From Balanoglossus misakiensis (taxonomy: Eukaryota; Hemichordata), in NCBI GenBank assembly GCA_040954595.2, contig CM082586.2, positions 4,464,001 to 4,528,000 of the forward strand: 64,000 nucleotides of DNA. The letters run 5' to 3'. Positions 48,115 to 59,387 of the stretch are shown piece by piece (the first letter of the stretch is position 1; every line of letters starts with the position of its first letter). Made by a program: the position numbers and the translations under genes. The notes beneath the pieces are model-generated. The model saw only the letters and a list, made by a program, of their open reading frames with translations, made no database searches and had not been told where the DNA came from.

Positions 48115-50013
48115 TGTGATGTTATGGTGATTACCTGGCCTCGTTTGCATCCAGCAGCCTCTCTTATTGTGTCAATAACCTCGCAAGTTTTGGGCGTCTT
48201 CTGGCAGTTTTCAGTCAGTTTTTTACCTTTGAAATGAAAAAATGATTAAAAGTTTACATCATATAAATATTCACACATCATCAAATATAAGTTGGAGCTC
48301 TCTACGTTAATGACCAAAGTTTTTTCTAAATTATGCAATATTTTAAGTAGGTGTTCTTACCCTGTTGATAGAGAGTAAATTGTTTCCAATCTCCAGTTTC
48401 TCGAAGATTCTCATCTTCTCCTACAAATCCACCAGTAGCAGAATCAATCAAAGCCAGGCCTTCGTCTCGAATCACTTCCCAGTTTTCCTCTAATTTCTAC
48501 AGGAAAAAATGTCAAAAATGGAAAAAGATTTGAAGTAGTTTGATCTCTCAGCATTGCATGTAATGATAGCAAATTTGACAGCAATACACAAATACATGAT
48601 GATTCATATTTCTCGTTTCTATTAGTACAGTGTCACCCTCATAATTTGTTAGTAAAACATTCTGCATTTCATGGTAAGTATGAGAATTACTGGTACAAGC
48701 TGTTGTCCAGGTGGCTTAGGTAAATATTTACTCGTCTGAGAGAAAGAACAGATCCATTACATGATGTTATTTTAATGTCACATTTGCATTCAAATTCATT
48801 CTTTGGTATCAACTGTGGTATGGGATAATCAAATATGAAGTTCCCTGTACAATGGTGAACCATTGATTCGTTCCGGTAATAATTAATAGGAACGTATCTA
48901 ATCATTAATTATATGAACTTCAGTTTATCTGCAGCAGATGTTTCTAGTGTCATGCACCTTCTATCAGAAATACGGACTGTACCTGCACATGATGCGTAAA
49001 TCTCGCTTGCTCCGGTGTCCACCATGGTCTCCCAGTCAAACCATCCACGTTATAGAGCGATCTCTGCCACACTGATTTGAAGTGACCTCGTTTAGCGCCT
49101 TTTCCATATACTTCATAAGCCTGAAAGTCAGATGGAAACGTGTTTTTTTTCTACTATGTGCCTCTGTGCATTTAACAAATCATTTGCACAAAGAGACCAG
49201 AGTAATCCCTTTAAAGCCCCTCTGCCACTATGGTTTGGTCCAAATGTTTTGTTTTCTATGATTAAAATTGGACCTCTACACAGGAGAATGGGGTGATAGG
49301 GATATGCGGCACAGCGAGACTGCAGACTGCGGACATCAACTAACCTCATCTTTCTGCCCCAGTCTGTGAAGAGCATCACCGAGATGGAAGTAGAACTTTC
49401 CCTCGTCCGTTCCTGGCTGCCCGCTCTCAATGCCTTCTCTGAGTAGAGGCACAGCGTTGGCGTAGTCTGTCTTCGCTTTCAAAATGAAACCCAGGTGCAC
49501 CTTGGCAAATCCATTCTCTGGGTGAGCTTTAACAACCTGATAAAACAAATTAACCCTTTAAGGACTGAAATTTTTCCCACCAAAATTTTTGAACAAAAAT
49601 TCTTGTTTCTCTGTAATTTTTTGACATAAATCAACTTTATTTTAGATCAGAATAGAAGAAATATTACTTCCTAATGCAATAATATTGTTATATTAACAAC
49701 CTGATGGGGGGGGGGGAAATCAAACAATTGACAGAGAAAGGTGATTCACTATCAGTATAATTTCTGTTGTACATTGCTAATGCACCTGTATTCACAGACA
49801 AGAGGGACTGACCTTGTCAAAAACGGCTTCCGCCTGGTCGTTTTCACCGCCAATCAAATGAGCCACTCCAAGATTGCACGCGATCTCAACATCATCCGGG
49901 ATCAGGTCGTGCAGGTGGGCCATCACTTGTACCGCCCTCTTACTCCTCCCTGCGAAGGGGATGGCAGACAGTGAGGATATGCAGAGAGAGAGAGGGGAGG
50001 GATGGGGAGGGAG

Positions 50014-50053
<40 letters not shown>

Positions 50054-53000
50054 GATAGGTAGGTAGGTAGGTATGTAGGTAGGCAGGTAGGTAGGTAGGC
50101 AGGTAGGTAGGTAGGCAGGTAGGTAGGCAGGTAGGTAGGTAGGCAGGTAGGTAGGTAGGCAGGCAGGTAGGTAGGCAGGTAGGTAGGTAGGCAGGTACGT
50201 AGGCAGGCAGGCAGGTAGGTAAGTAGGTAGGTAGGCAGGCAGGTAGGTAGGTAGGCAGGTAGGTAGGTAGGTAGGAAGGCAGGTAGGTAGGCAGGTAGGT
50301 AGGCAGGGGCAGGCAGGTAGGTAGGCAGGTAGGTAGGTAGGTAGGTAGAGAGACAGAGAGGTAGAAAGAAGTGGGCTGGAAGGATGGGAGAGAGAGAGGC
50401 CAACCACAGCCCATACACAAGTCTATGTGCTGACAGGAAATGTTGCCTGAATCTCCAGAACCTTTAATATGACCAGTCAAATAACATGAAAGCACAGTCA
50501 CTCCGCACAGGACATACTCACCAAAAAATTGCAACCGGTTTACTTGTCTTTCCAACGCCTTCCTCTTCAAAGCGAGAGGACAGTTGGTCGCCCTGGCGAC
50601 ATCTCCGTATGCATTGATACTTTCTTGCAGGTACTTGTTGCTCTGTCTTTTCTCTGCCAGTTCATCCAAACATCTCGCTTTTCCGTATCTGGCTTTGGGA
50701 CTGTCTGGTGATTTCCACAGCGCGTCTTCGTACGTACCAAGAGCTTCTGCGACCATGCCCTATAATGGAGCAGACAACGGTAACACAACGTACTGTAGCA
50801 TTCTTAGGGAGCAGATAGGAATGTAATTCTTAGCGAAGCGACTGACACAATCCTTGCAGTTCTAAATGGCCAATGAGTATTAACTTCCATAAGGATCTTC
50901 AACCAACCATAGAGCTAAAGAACAAGCACTACATCACATCTATTAATTTTTGGTTAGACAACACAGATTGTCAATTTTGCTAGTTCAAAATACTGCGAAA
51001 ACTGCAAACAATAGTGTTTACACACTAACAAGCAGCACCTAGCTAAATCATGGATTGGGCAAATTACTATGTTTCTATAATCTGAGATTGATCCCCCTTT
51101 ATTTTCCTAAGATTTACCGCCTTATTTTTCATTATATCACATTATGATTTTGGAATTATTTATTATAATGAGGGTAAGCGGCACAACTTAAAAGTAAAAT
51201 AAGCATATAATGACATAAGTAGAAAATAATTAAGCATCATGGTAAAAATAAAAATTAAAGGAGTCATAAAGTCATAAAGTGATAAAATAAATAACTGAAA
51301 AAAATCATATAATATTTACAAAATCATGACAGCTAACAAGTAGAAAATAAAAGAAAAAAAACAGCATCATGAAATGAGCAAATAAATACAAAATAATGAA
51401 ACAAACATCACACCACATCGCAACTGGTACATAATTGCAAAGTAAATCATTTACTCTGCAATTATGCACCAGTTGCAAAGGTAAAATACTACAATTGGAT
51501 AGGAAAAGTAACCACTTTCCGTATATCAATCAGCAAATACAATAATATCCTGCTGTCGCTGGTCTCCAGCCTTTGCACTTCTCCTCCAGGAATTCTGCAT
51601 GTAACTCTGAAGCATGGTCTTCTCGGTGTTGATAACCCTGGTTTCAACTCATGGAGCTGAGAACACTCAGCTTCCAATCCAAGATCGATTGTTAGTCTTT
51701 AGAGTCACGTGACAAGAATGGAGGTGTACACCCATACATTACGACAATGAGAATAGCATGTACTACAGTGATACAGAAGATCATCCCAGTCCGACTGAAA
51801 GTGCAGACTTTAGGGACAATTACTCTTGGGAGCAAAAAGTATGAGAACAGTGCAAAGTGGTGTTACCGAAATAAACAAGTAAACAGGTGATAACATGTGA
51901 AACATGAAGGTACAACACTAAGTTGAGAAAAATTCTATCCCAATCACTACTTTCTACCCCAAGAAGATGACATAACACAGTGAAGAGATATGTCCATGGT
52001 GTCACATTATAAATGGTGTACTCTATGGCAAAACATGTTACAAATATCATTGAGGGATCACCATAAAATGTATGGAAATGACCAAACACCATGATAGCTT
52101 AGCATACGTCTAAAAGTGAAAATGCAGGTGAAGTACATGAACAAACACTTAACAGGTGGTTAGAGACTATTGGCTTTCAAGTACAAGAAAAGTGGTTGAA
52201 AACAGATAGCTTGAGAAAAACGTGTTTGTGAGTTTTGAAATCCTAAGTGTAAACTTTCAAGGCCCAGTTACTGCTTCTCCTTGCTCATTCAGAATCACAC
52301 AACTATAAGAAACAGGGTCATTTGATTTACTGAACCAACACAAATTTATTGCCGACAGTTCAATGTGTTTCGTCAAAGGTAGGAAGCTGTAGGTTTTGAG
52401 AATTCTTTCAAATAATTTGTTGTGTATGAAATGCAGTTTCTGAGTAAAACAAGAACTGCAATTAATACACTGAAGGAAATTACTCAAACTGTTTTCCTCA
52501 AACTTACAGCTACTATATCTTTGATGACAAAAGATTTTTACATTGAAATGAATTACGTATTACAATAAATCATATGTTACACCAAAGTACCTCCACCACA
52601 TGTCTACATGTCTGTGTACATCACCTGCATAAATTCATCATAACTTAATTGGAAGTTCTGTCGGATATCTCTCTTGTTTAAAGTCAATGGGATTATCAAC
52701 AAATGGCAAAACGGAGAGTATTAATTGAATGTTCAAAAGTCAGTGCATAGAAGTCTTTCAAATTTTGCTTCTGTGGCATCCTGAGCTTATAAAAGGAATT
52801 GTTTATGGCCAGTTGACTCCATGTCACACACTTTTCTTAGTGAAGCCTGTCATGGTTCTGAATTGGCGGACGAGCATTCCTGAAGTAGTAAGTCAGCATT
52901 CTGGAATTCAAGTCACCAATCCGACTGCTGAATTTGCCGGCTGCGTGGATTGGTGCAGTAGGCCCGGATTAGAATCCTTAAAATACATATTGGCTCGATG

Positions 53001-56000
53001 ATGTCTTTCATGACACCAAGATGGACTTGATGTTATCATATTACACAGAGTTGGTGACCATGAGAGAACATAGTCTTCTGGTGAAGTTGTGACCAGGTAT
53101 TCATTGTGTTCAAGTTTGCAATAAATGGGTACAGGGTTTGGCAATAAAATTAGTACATTTATGTAGAAAACAAAGGCAAAGAAAATGACTAACACAAATT
53201 AACACAGGGATGGTTGATGGATACAAATCCTAACAGCTCCTGCAAACTTATGCATAGAAGCTACAAGCATAAGTATTCTCTGGCTCTGCATGCATAAAAT
53301 CAAATGGAATAGGCTTTGATCATTGAAAAACCTATGTTATTATAAAATACTGACAAATTGCTGTTTATCTAACTCAAGACTACTTTACCTTTCGCAATTG
53401 TTCATCAGCCACTTTCAATTCTTCTGCTGCTAACTGATCTTCAGTGAGTTCATGTATCTGCTCTTGTTCAGTGTTTTCACTTGATTGAGGTGGCGAAGTT
53501 TCTTTCATTGCTTCATCTTTGGCCGATGGCTTGTCTTCCTTCTCTGGTGGTGGAGGAGGTTCCTTCTTCACCTCTTCCTTGGCTGGTGGTGCCTCTTCCT
53601 TCTTTGGTGGAGGGGGGACCTCCTTCTTCGCCTCTTCCTTGGCTGGTGCTGCTTCTTCCTTCTTTGGTGGAGGGGGGACCTCCTTCTTCGCCTCTTCCTT
53701 GGCTGGTGCTGCTTCTTCCTTGGCTGGTGCTGCTTCTTCCTTTTTTGGTGGAGGGGGGACCTCCTTCTTCGCCTCTTCCTTGGCTGGTGCTGCTTCTTCC
53801 TTCTTTGGTGGAGGGGGGACCTCCTTCTTCGCCTCTTCCTTGGCTGGTGCTGCTTCTTCCTTGGCTGGTGCTGCTTCTTCCTTTTTTGGTGGAGGGGGGA
53901 CCTCCTTCTTAGCCTCTTCCTTGGCTGGTGCTGCTTCTTCCTTCTTTGCTGGAGGGGGGACCTCCTTCTTCGCCTCTTCCTTGGCTGGTGCTGCTTCTTC
54001 CTTCTTTGGTGGTGGGGGTACCTCCCTTTTCGCCTCTTCCTTGGCTGGTGCTGCTTCTTCCTTCTTTGGTGGCGGAGGTACCTCCTTCTTCACCTCTTCC
54101 TTGGCTGGTGGTGTCTCTTCCTTCTTTGGTGGAGGGGGGACCTCCCTCTTTGCCTCTTCCTTGGCTGGTGGTGCTTCTTCCTTCTTTGGTGGTGGAGGTA
54201 CCTCCTTCTTCACCTCTTCCTTGGCTGGTGCTGCTTCTTCCTTCTTTGGTGGAGGGGGGACCTCCTTCTTCGCCTCTTCCTTGGCTGGTGCTGCTTCTTC
54301 CTTGGCTGGTGCTGCTTCTTCCTTTTTTGGTGGAGGGGGGACCTCCTTCTTCGCCTCTTCCTTGGCTGGTGCTGCTTCTTCCTTCTTTGCTGGAGGGGGG
54401 ACCTCCTTCTTCGCCTCTTCCTTGGCTGGTGCTGCTTCTTCCTTCTTTGGTGGTGGGGGTACCTCCCTTTTCGCCTCTTCCTTGGCTGGTGCTGCTTCTT
54501 CCTTCTTTGGTGGTGGAGGTACCTCCTTCTTCACCTCTTCCTTGGCTGGTGGTGTCTCTTCCTTCTTTGGTGGAGGGGGGACCTCCCTCTTTGCCTCTTC
54601 CTTGGCTGGTGGTGCTTCTTCCTTCTTTGGTGGTGGAGGTACCTCCTTCTTCACCTCTTCCTTGGCTGGTGCTGCTTCTTCCTTGGCTGGTGCTGCTTCT
54701 TCCTTCTTTGGTGGTGGAGGTACCTCCTTCTTCACCTCTTCCTTGGCTGGTGCTGCTTCTTCCTTGGCTGGTGCTGCTTCTTCCTTCTTTGGTGGTGGAG
54801 GTACCTCCTTCTTCACCTCTTCCTTGGCTGGTGCTGCTTCTTCCTTGGCTGGTGCTGCTTCTTCCTTCTTTGGTGGTGGAGGTACCTCCTTCTTCACCTC
54901 TTCCTTGGCTGGTGGTGTCTCTTCCTTCTTTGGTGGAGGGGGGACCTCCCTCTTTGCCTCTTCCTTGGCTGGTGGTGCTTCTTCCTTCTTTGGTGGTGGA
55001 GGTACCTCCTTCTTCACCTCTTCCTTGGCTGGCGGTGCCTCTTCCTTCTTTGGTGGCGAAGGTGGTTCCTTCTTCACCTCTTCCTTGGCTGGTGCTGCTT
55101 CTTCCTTCTTTGGTGGTGGAGGTACCTCCTTCTTCACCTCTTCCTTGGCTGGTGGTGTCTCTTCCTTCTTTGCTGGTGGGGGGACCTCCCTCTTCACCTC
55201 TTCCTTGGCTGGTGCTGCTTCTTCCTTCTTTGGTGGCGGAGGTGGTTCCTTCTTCACCTCTTCCTTGGCTGGTGCTGCTTCTTCCTTCTTTGGTGGCGGA
55301 GGTGGTTCCTTCTTCACCTCTTCCTTGGCTGGTGGTGGGACTTCCTTCTTTGGTGGTGGAGGTACCTCCTTCTTCACCTCTTCCTTGGCTGGTGGTGGGA
55401 CTTCCTTCTTCACCTCTTCCTTGACTGGTACTTTTTCGACTGGCTTCTGAGCTTCTTTCTTTATTTCTTCTTCAGCAGGAGGCTTTTTGTCTTCTTTCTT
55501 TGGTTCATCTTTTTGAGGAGGCTCTCTTTCCTTATCTTTTTGTTTCTGTGGTGGCTTTTTGCTCTTCTGTTTAGAATCAGTTTTGCTTTCTGCAGCTACT
55601 GTCTCATCTTTCTTTGCCTTTTGTTTCTTCTTTACTGGCTGAACAACAATTTCTTCATCCTTAGCACCTTGAAGAACAAAATAAAGTTTTCACCATGTTG
55701 AACAAAAATATGTTACGTATATAATAGGGCTATGGATTTTTCTCTCTTTAAACAATAACTTTATCTGAACTCCAGACTTGTCAGGTAGTCAGACGAAGAG
55801 AATAACATGAACAAATTTCCCTTTCATTACCACGTCCTAGTGAATTTTGAGATCATTCCTAACTTACCCATTAATTCTTTGAAATCAATGACGTCAAAGT
55901 AATAGACAGCTGCAGCTGCAGCCGCAGCTACAACCAGCAAGAGTATCACGATGTAAATGCCACTGCCACTGCCACCAGAAGATGACTTTGAGGTCTTCTT

Positions 56001-57665
56001 CTTTGACTTAGGAGAATCTGTTTTGAGAAAAGAGAAAAATACGCCTATCCTTTAAGGTCCCATGAGATGCAAGGTGAAGTTGTTACTGTTAATCACATTT
56101 CCAAGTTCCTCAAACAATTGATATCCCGGAAAAAAAAGTCCCATGATTATTGCCATGGATACATACATACAGTATACATTTTAATCTGTGATATAGCCTA
56201 TATTGAATGATTCTGACGAGCAGTCACCATAAATAAATATGAGCCTGGCACATGTATTTTTAACCAGTGTGACCTTGGCAACAGAATTGATCAACTTAAT
56301 GGAAAACCAGTCTTTAACAGAATCTGGTCTACCAGCACAACTTTAAAATGCTCAAAATGCATGGTGATTCATGAATCAATTACTAATACTACGCTTTAAT
56401 TTTCAGTCTCTTTTTGGGAGGATTTTACTGGAATATTTGATCATTCAGTTTCACCTGTACTGTGACAAACACACAGAGTACAAAATTACATTGCACATAT
56501 GCTGCAGCAGAGTAGCTGAAACCATATGGTTTGGAATCCCTTAAAACACAAGTTGATTATTGAAATAAAGTAGGATTATCGTTCTCAGCCTGTTACAGCA
56601 GCCCAGACTGGTCTCAAATCTCTCCCATAATGCAATGCATCATGGATGAAGCTGATAACTTTTTATCGTATGCAGGCTGTGCAGATCACATAGATGAAAC
56701 TCATTTAGACAAATAAACATAAAACAAGAGACAACTATTTTATATTTTCTTCATATGCATGTAATGGGGCCAATTTAAAGGAATTATCAGGCAGCGAATC
56801 TATTTCGGAATGAAAAAGTTCATTTGTGGTACAAACAGAACAATAATTCATATATGCACTATTAAGTGCCATTTTTTAATAATATGATATAATACTTCAG
56901 TCTTCTCTGTATGCTTAGTTATCAAACAACACCATTTTTAATTTGTGTAGATTCAATTTATATATGGGAAATGGCTCAGAATGGAAAATTAGCACCCTTT
57001 TCTTCGCTTTTAAGATAATTTTCTTACATCATCAGTGTGAGTGGGTTTGTCGAGTCAGCGGCGCGTTACATTGGGTTAAAGGGCACGCTGTTGTCCTGTT
57101 ATATAATCTGAGTCTAAAGTCAGTCTCAACTTTTGGTCTCTTGTCCAGGGTGGGCTTCATGCATGAAAACGTGGCATACATGTGGTTACATAACATGCGG
57201 CTCTCAGCATGCATAATGCCAGATTAATTAATTGTAACCTGAAAATAAGGTGGCTACCATACTCTCCACAAATTGTTCAGAACTCACAGACAATTTGCCT
57301 GCACTTGCTACTGGTTTGTTTCAAAGTCCCATGTACGTTTCCATAATTTTAAAAGATGCATGGTAAATTGCATTCTTCTAACAAACATACATGTAGATGT
57401 GGCCAGGGGATATGCGTATTTATAGTGCAAAGACCAATTCAGTCGCCCTTATGTTAAATTTATGTGGCAGCGATAACAAAACCATATCAAGCTGTATTAG
57501 AACTCGAAAGGGATGTTTATTAATGATAAATTGTGCACTGCAAGGTTCTTCCTTTTCATCTGAGTTTTGGTCATCAATATTGCAGCATTCCTGACAGCTG
57601 TCTGAGACAAAAGGTTTTGTCCTACTCCCACCAGTGATCAATATGTTTACCTGTCTATTAGTACC

Positions 57666-57696
<31 letters not shown>

Positions 57697-59387
57697 GAGT
57701 GCTTAGAGGTTTCAGACCTCTTTCACTCTGTCTGCTCACTATACACAAAATATGTGAGTATGATTATGAAAAGCGAACAGTATTCAAGACTGAAGTTATT
57801 TAGAAAAATACAGTCACGCATTTATTTTTTCCTCTGCACATACCAATACATCTATTGTTTCTGTATTAAATATGGGCGTGCATGTGACCACGGATTTCTT
57901 ATTAGTTTTTTGTTGTAAAATGGACAGGAAGCGTTTTTAAATGCCAGAACTCTTGGTATACACCTCATTCATTCAACAATGCTTCTTATAACCAGTGGAC
58001 CTTATACAATTGTCATGCTGATTTTTAATCCCGCATACAATGGCCAATCTCAATACCCTGGGTCAATGTGCTTCCTTTATATAGTGTCTGTAGACTTTCC
58101 TTTGGCAATCACTGCTGTATCTTATTTCAGTGTTGTACACGTGTACAGACTTTTTAACCTGTGCGGTATGGAGTACTTAACCAATATTCCCTGGCAAATT
58201 TTTTCTAAGGATTTTTTTAAAACTTTGTACAAGTTAGGTCAAGGAGGGGGTAACTTCTGCACAAATTTATCCGCAGATAACCAGGCAAAAGTTGCATGAT
58301 TTTTTTGAACTTTTATTATTACGTGGACCAAGATTTGTTAATTTCTTCATCTTTGCAGATAGACTGTGCAGCAAGATCGCACACGCATATTGTATGCATA
58401 ACAAATCTTTATTTGCCCCCTCACCTAATGATTATCAGACATGAGTCTGGCTGGTATCAAACACTGGAATAGTGCTTTAGTCTTGATTACATAATGTGTA
58501 TACTGACGTGTCATGTTTTCTGTCTTCTGGTATGGGGGGGGGGGGGGAGCGCGCTTCACCTATGAATGAACTTACGCGTTAGAGCGCGCACGCCGCGCGC
58601 AAGCGTCGCAACATCAAGAATCGCGTTATTAAAACTGTCAAAACAACAAATTGATGATTTGTTGTATGTGGTGAAGAGTGCGCTTTTTGTTCAGGTGCTC
58701 GAGCAGCAGTACGAGGGTAAACATGGGGTGATTAGCTGGCCATAGAGTCTGAAGTGTGGGCCTCTCTGATTTGCATTATAACTAGCTAGGATACCTCAAA
58801 TGATCTCTGGAAGTTGTATTAACTTGTAATTTTAGGGAAGCTACTAAACTTGATATTGATGCTGAACTGAAGCAGAATTTGTCTGATAAAAACACATCGC
58901 GTACAACTTCGGTTTATCCCGCCGAAATTTGACACCTGTAGTGTACTTAGAGACGTGGCCGGAACGGGGGAATGCAATACCACGCCAATCACCCGGCAAA
59001 ATCCCGGGTATCGATCACGAGCGTAGGGTCACAGTTTCCACGTACCCCCAACTATAGTAAGAGCTTTCGAGATAAACTTCCAGGTATAACATGGTTGATC
59101 AAACAGCCGCGAGTAAGCTGAGAAAACCACGTTTGCGGTGCCCTGAGAATCTACAGCTGTGAAAGGGTCACCATTATATTGCTTGTATATTCCAGAATGC
59201 GGAAGTCGGGAAGTGTGTGGCTACTGAAACGACATCGGATACACGTTGATCGCAGACATCATCGCAGACGACGCGATCGAAAGGCAACCACTTCGATTCG
59301 ACTTGCCGCAAAATGAAATCGCCCCTTACCTCTCTTGCCGCTGCTGCCATTTTTGGCTTTAACGCTCCTCTTCCTCGTATTATCCAT
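47184..59387 (-). CDS. ASPH: Aspartate/asparagine beta-hydroxylase, complete, with giant KEP-rich spacer
   Basis: Eleven exons join in phase to 1233 aa (human ASPH: 758): 59387-59330, 56017-55868, 55667-53389, 50759-50522, 49949-49813, 49536-49345, 49120-48983, 48496-48361, 48226-48135, 47964-47834 and 47334-47184. It is a type II membrane protein: short basic cytosolic N-terminus, one helix at about 41-61 (IYIVILLLVV then Ala-rich), a 759-residue luminal Lys/Glu/Pro region in one exon, TPR repeats (about 830-1020) and the 2-oxoglutarate/Fe(II) hydroxylase domain. Iron ligands fit His1155 (VWPHCGPTNCRLRMHLGL) and His1200 (DDSFEHEVW); the 2-oxoglutarate Arg lies in YRLVIIVDMWHPDL. It hydroxylates Asp/Asn in EGF-like domains in the ER. 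The first exon may also serve short junctin-like forms, as in vertebrates (inference). Confidence 0.95.
48071..48114. repeat. CA microsatellite
   Basis: CA dinucleotides with one AA interruption, in an ASPH intron about 20 bp from an exon. Confidence 0.95.
49211..49302. mobile_element. Degenerate copy of the TTAA-ended MITE
   Basis: Core TATGGTTTGGTCCAAATG, GTTTTCTATGATTAAAATTG and GACCTCTA aligns with the other copies; the ends are decayed. It is intronic in ASPH. Confidence 0.65.
50010..50350. repeat. GATA, GA and GGTA/GGCA microsatellite block
   Basis: Begins with GATA units (about 50010-50033) and a GA run, then about 290 bp of AGGT/AGGC tetranucleotides with interspersed GGCA variants. 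It fills most of the ASPH intron between exons 4 and 5. It gives long Leu/Pro/Thr open frames on the minus strand that are not genes. Confidence 0.96.
51420..51476. repeat. 57-bp near-perfect palindrome
   Basis: Two 28-bp arms (51420-51447 and 51449-51476) differ at two positions around a single C, in the ASPH intron between exons 3 and 4. The arms start GCAACTGGTACATAATTGCA. The loop is too small for a typical pre-microRNA. Confidence 0.85.
53540..55440. repeat. 60-bp coding minisatellite of ASPH (KEP repeat)
   Basis: About 30 units of 60 bp code for variants of PPPPKKEEAAPAKEEAKKEV on the minus strand, some with an extra EEAAPAK insertion. A higher-order duplication repeats with an offset of 441 bp (for instance the CCTCCCTTTT variant at 54021 and 54462). 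Units are multiples of three, so the frame is kept. Confidence 0.95.
56018..59329. other. ASPH intron 1
   Basis: 3.3 kb without a recognised exon. It includes a GTCT run (57664-57693), a poly-G tract (about 58534-58548) and a CpG-rich patch near 58550-58610 (GCGCGC) that could mark an internal promoter. Confidence 0.5.

Noticed and set aside
49923-50418. Minus-strand open frames rich in YLPTYLP
   Set aside because: Pure translation of the GGTA/GGCA microsatellite in an ASPH intron.
53485-55701. Very long open frames on the + strand (up to about 738 codons, Leu/Phe/Trp-rich or Gly/Ser-rich) opposite the ASPH repeat exon
   Set aside because: They arise because a 60-bp unit without stops in several frames is repeated. 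The minus frame alone continues in phase into ASPH exons on both sides.
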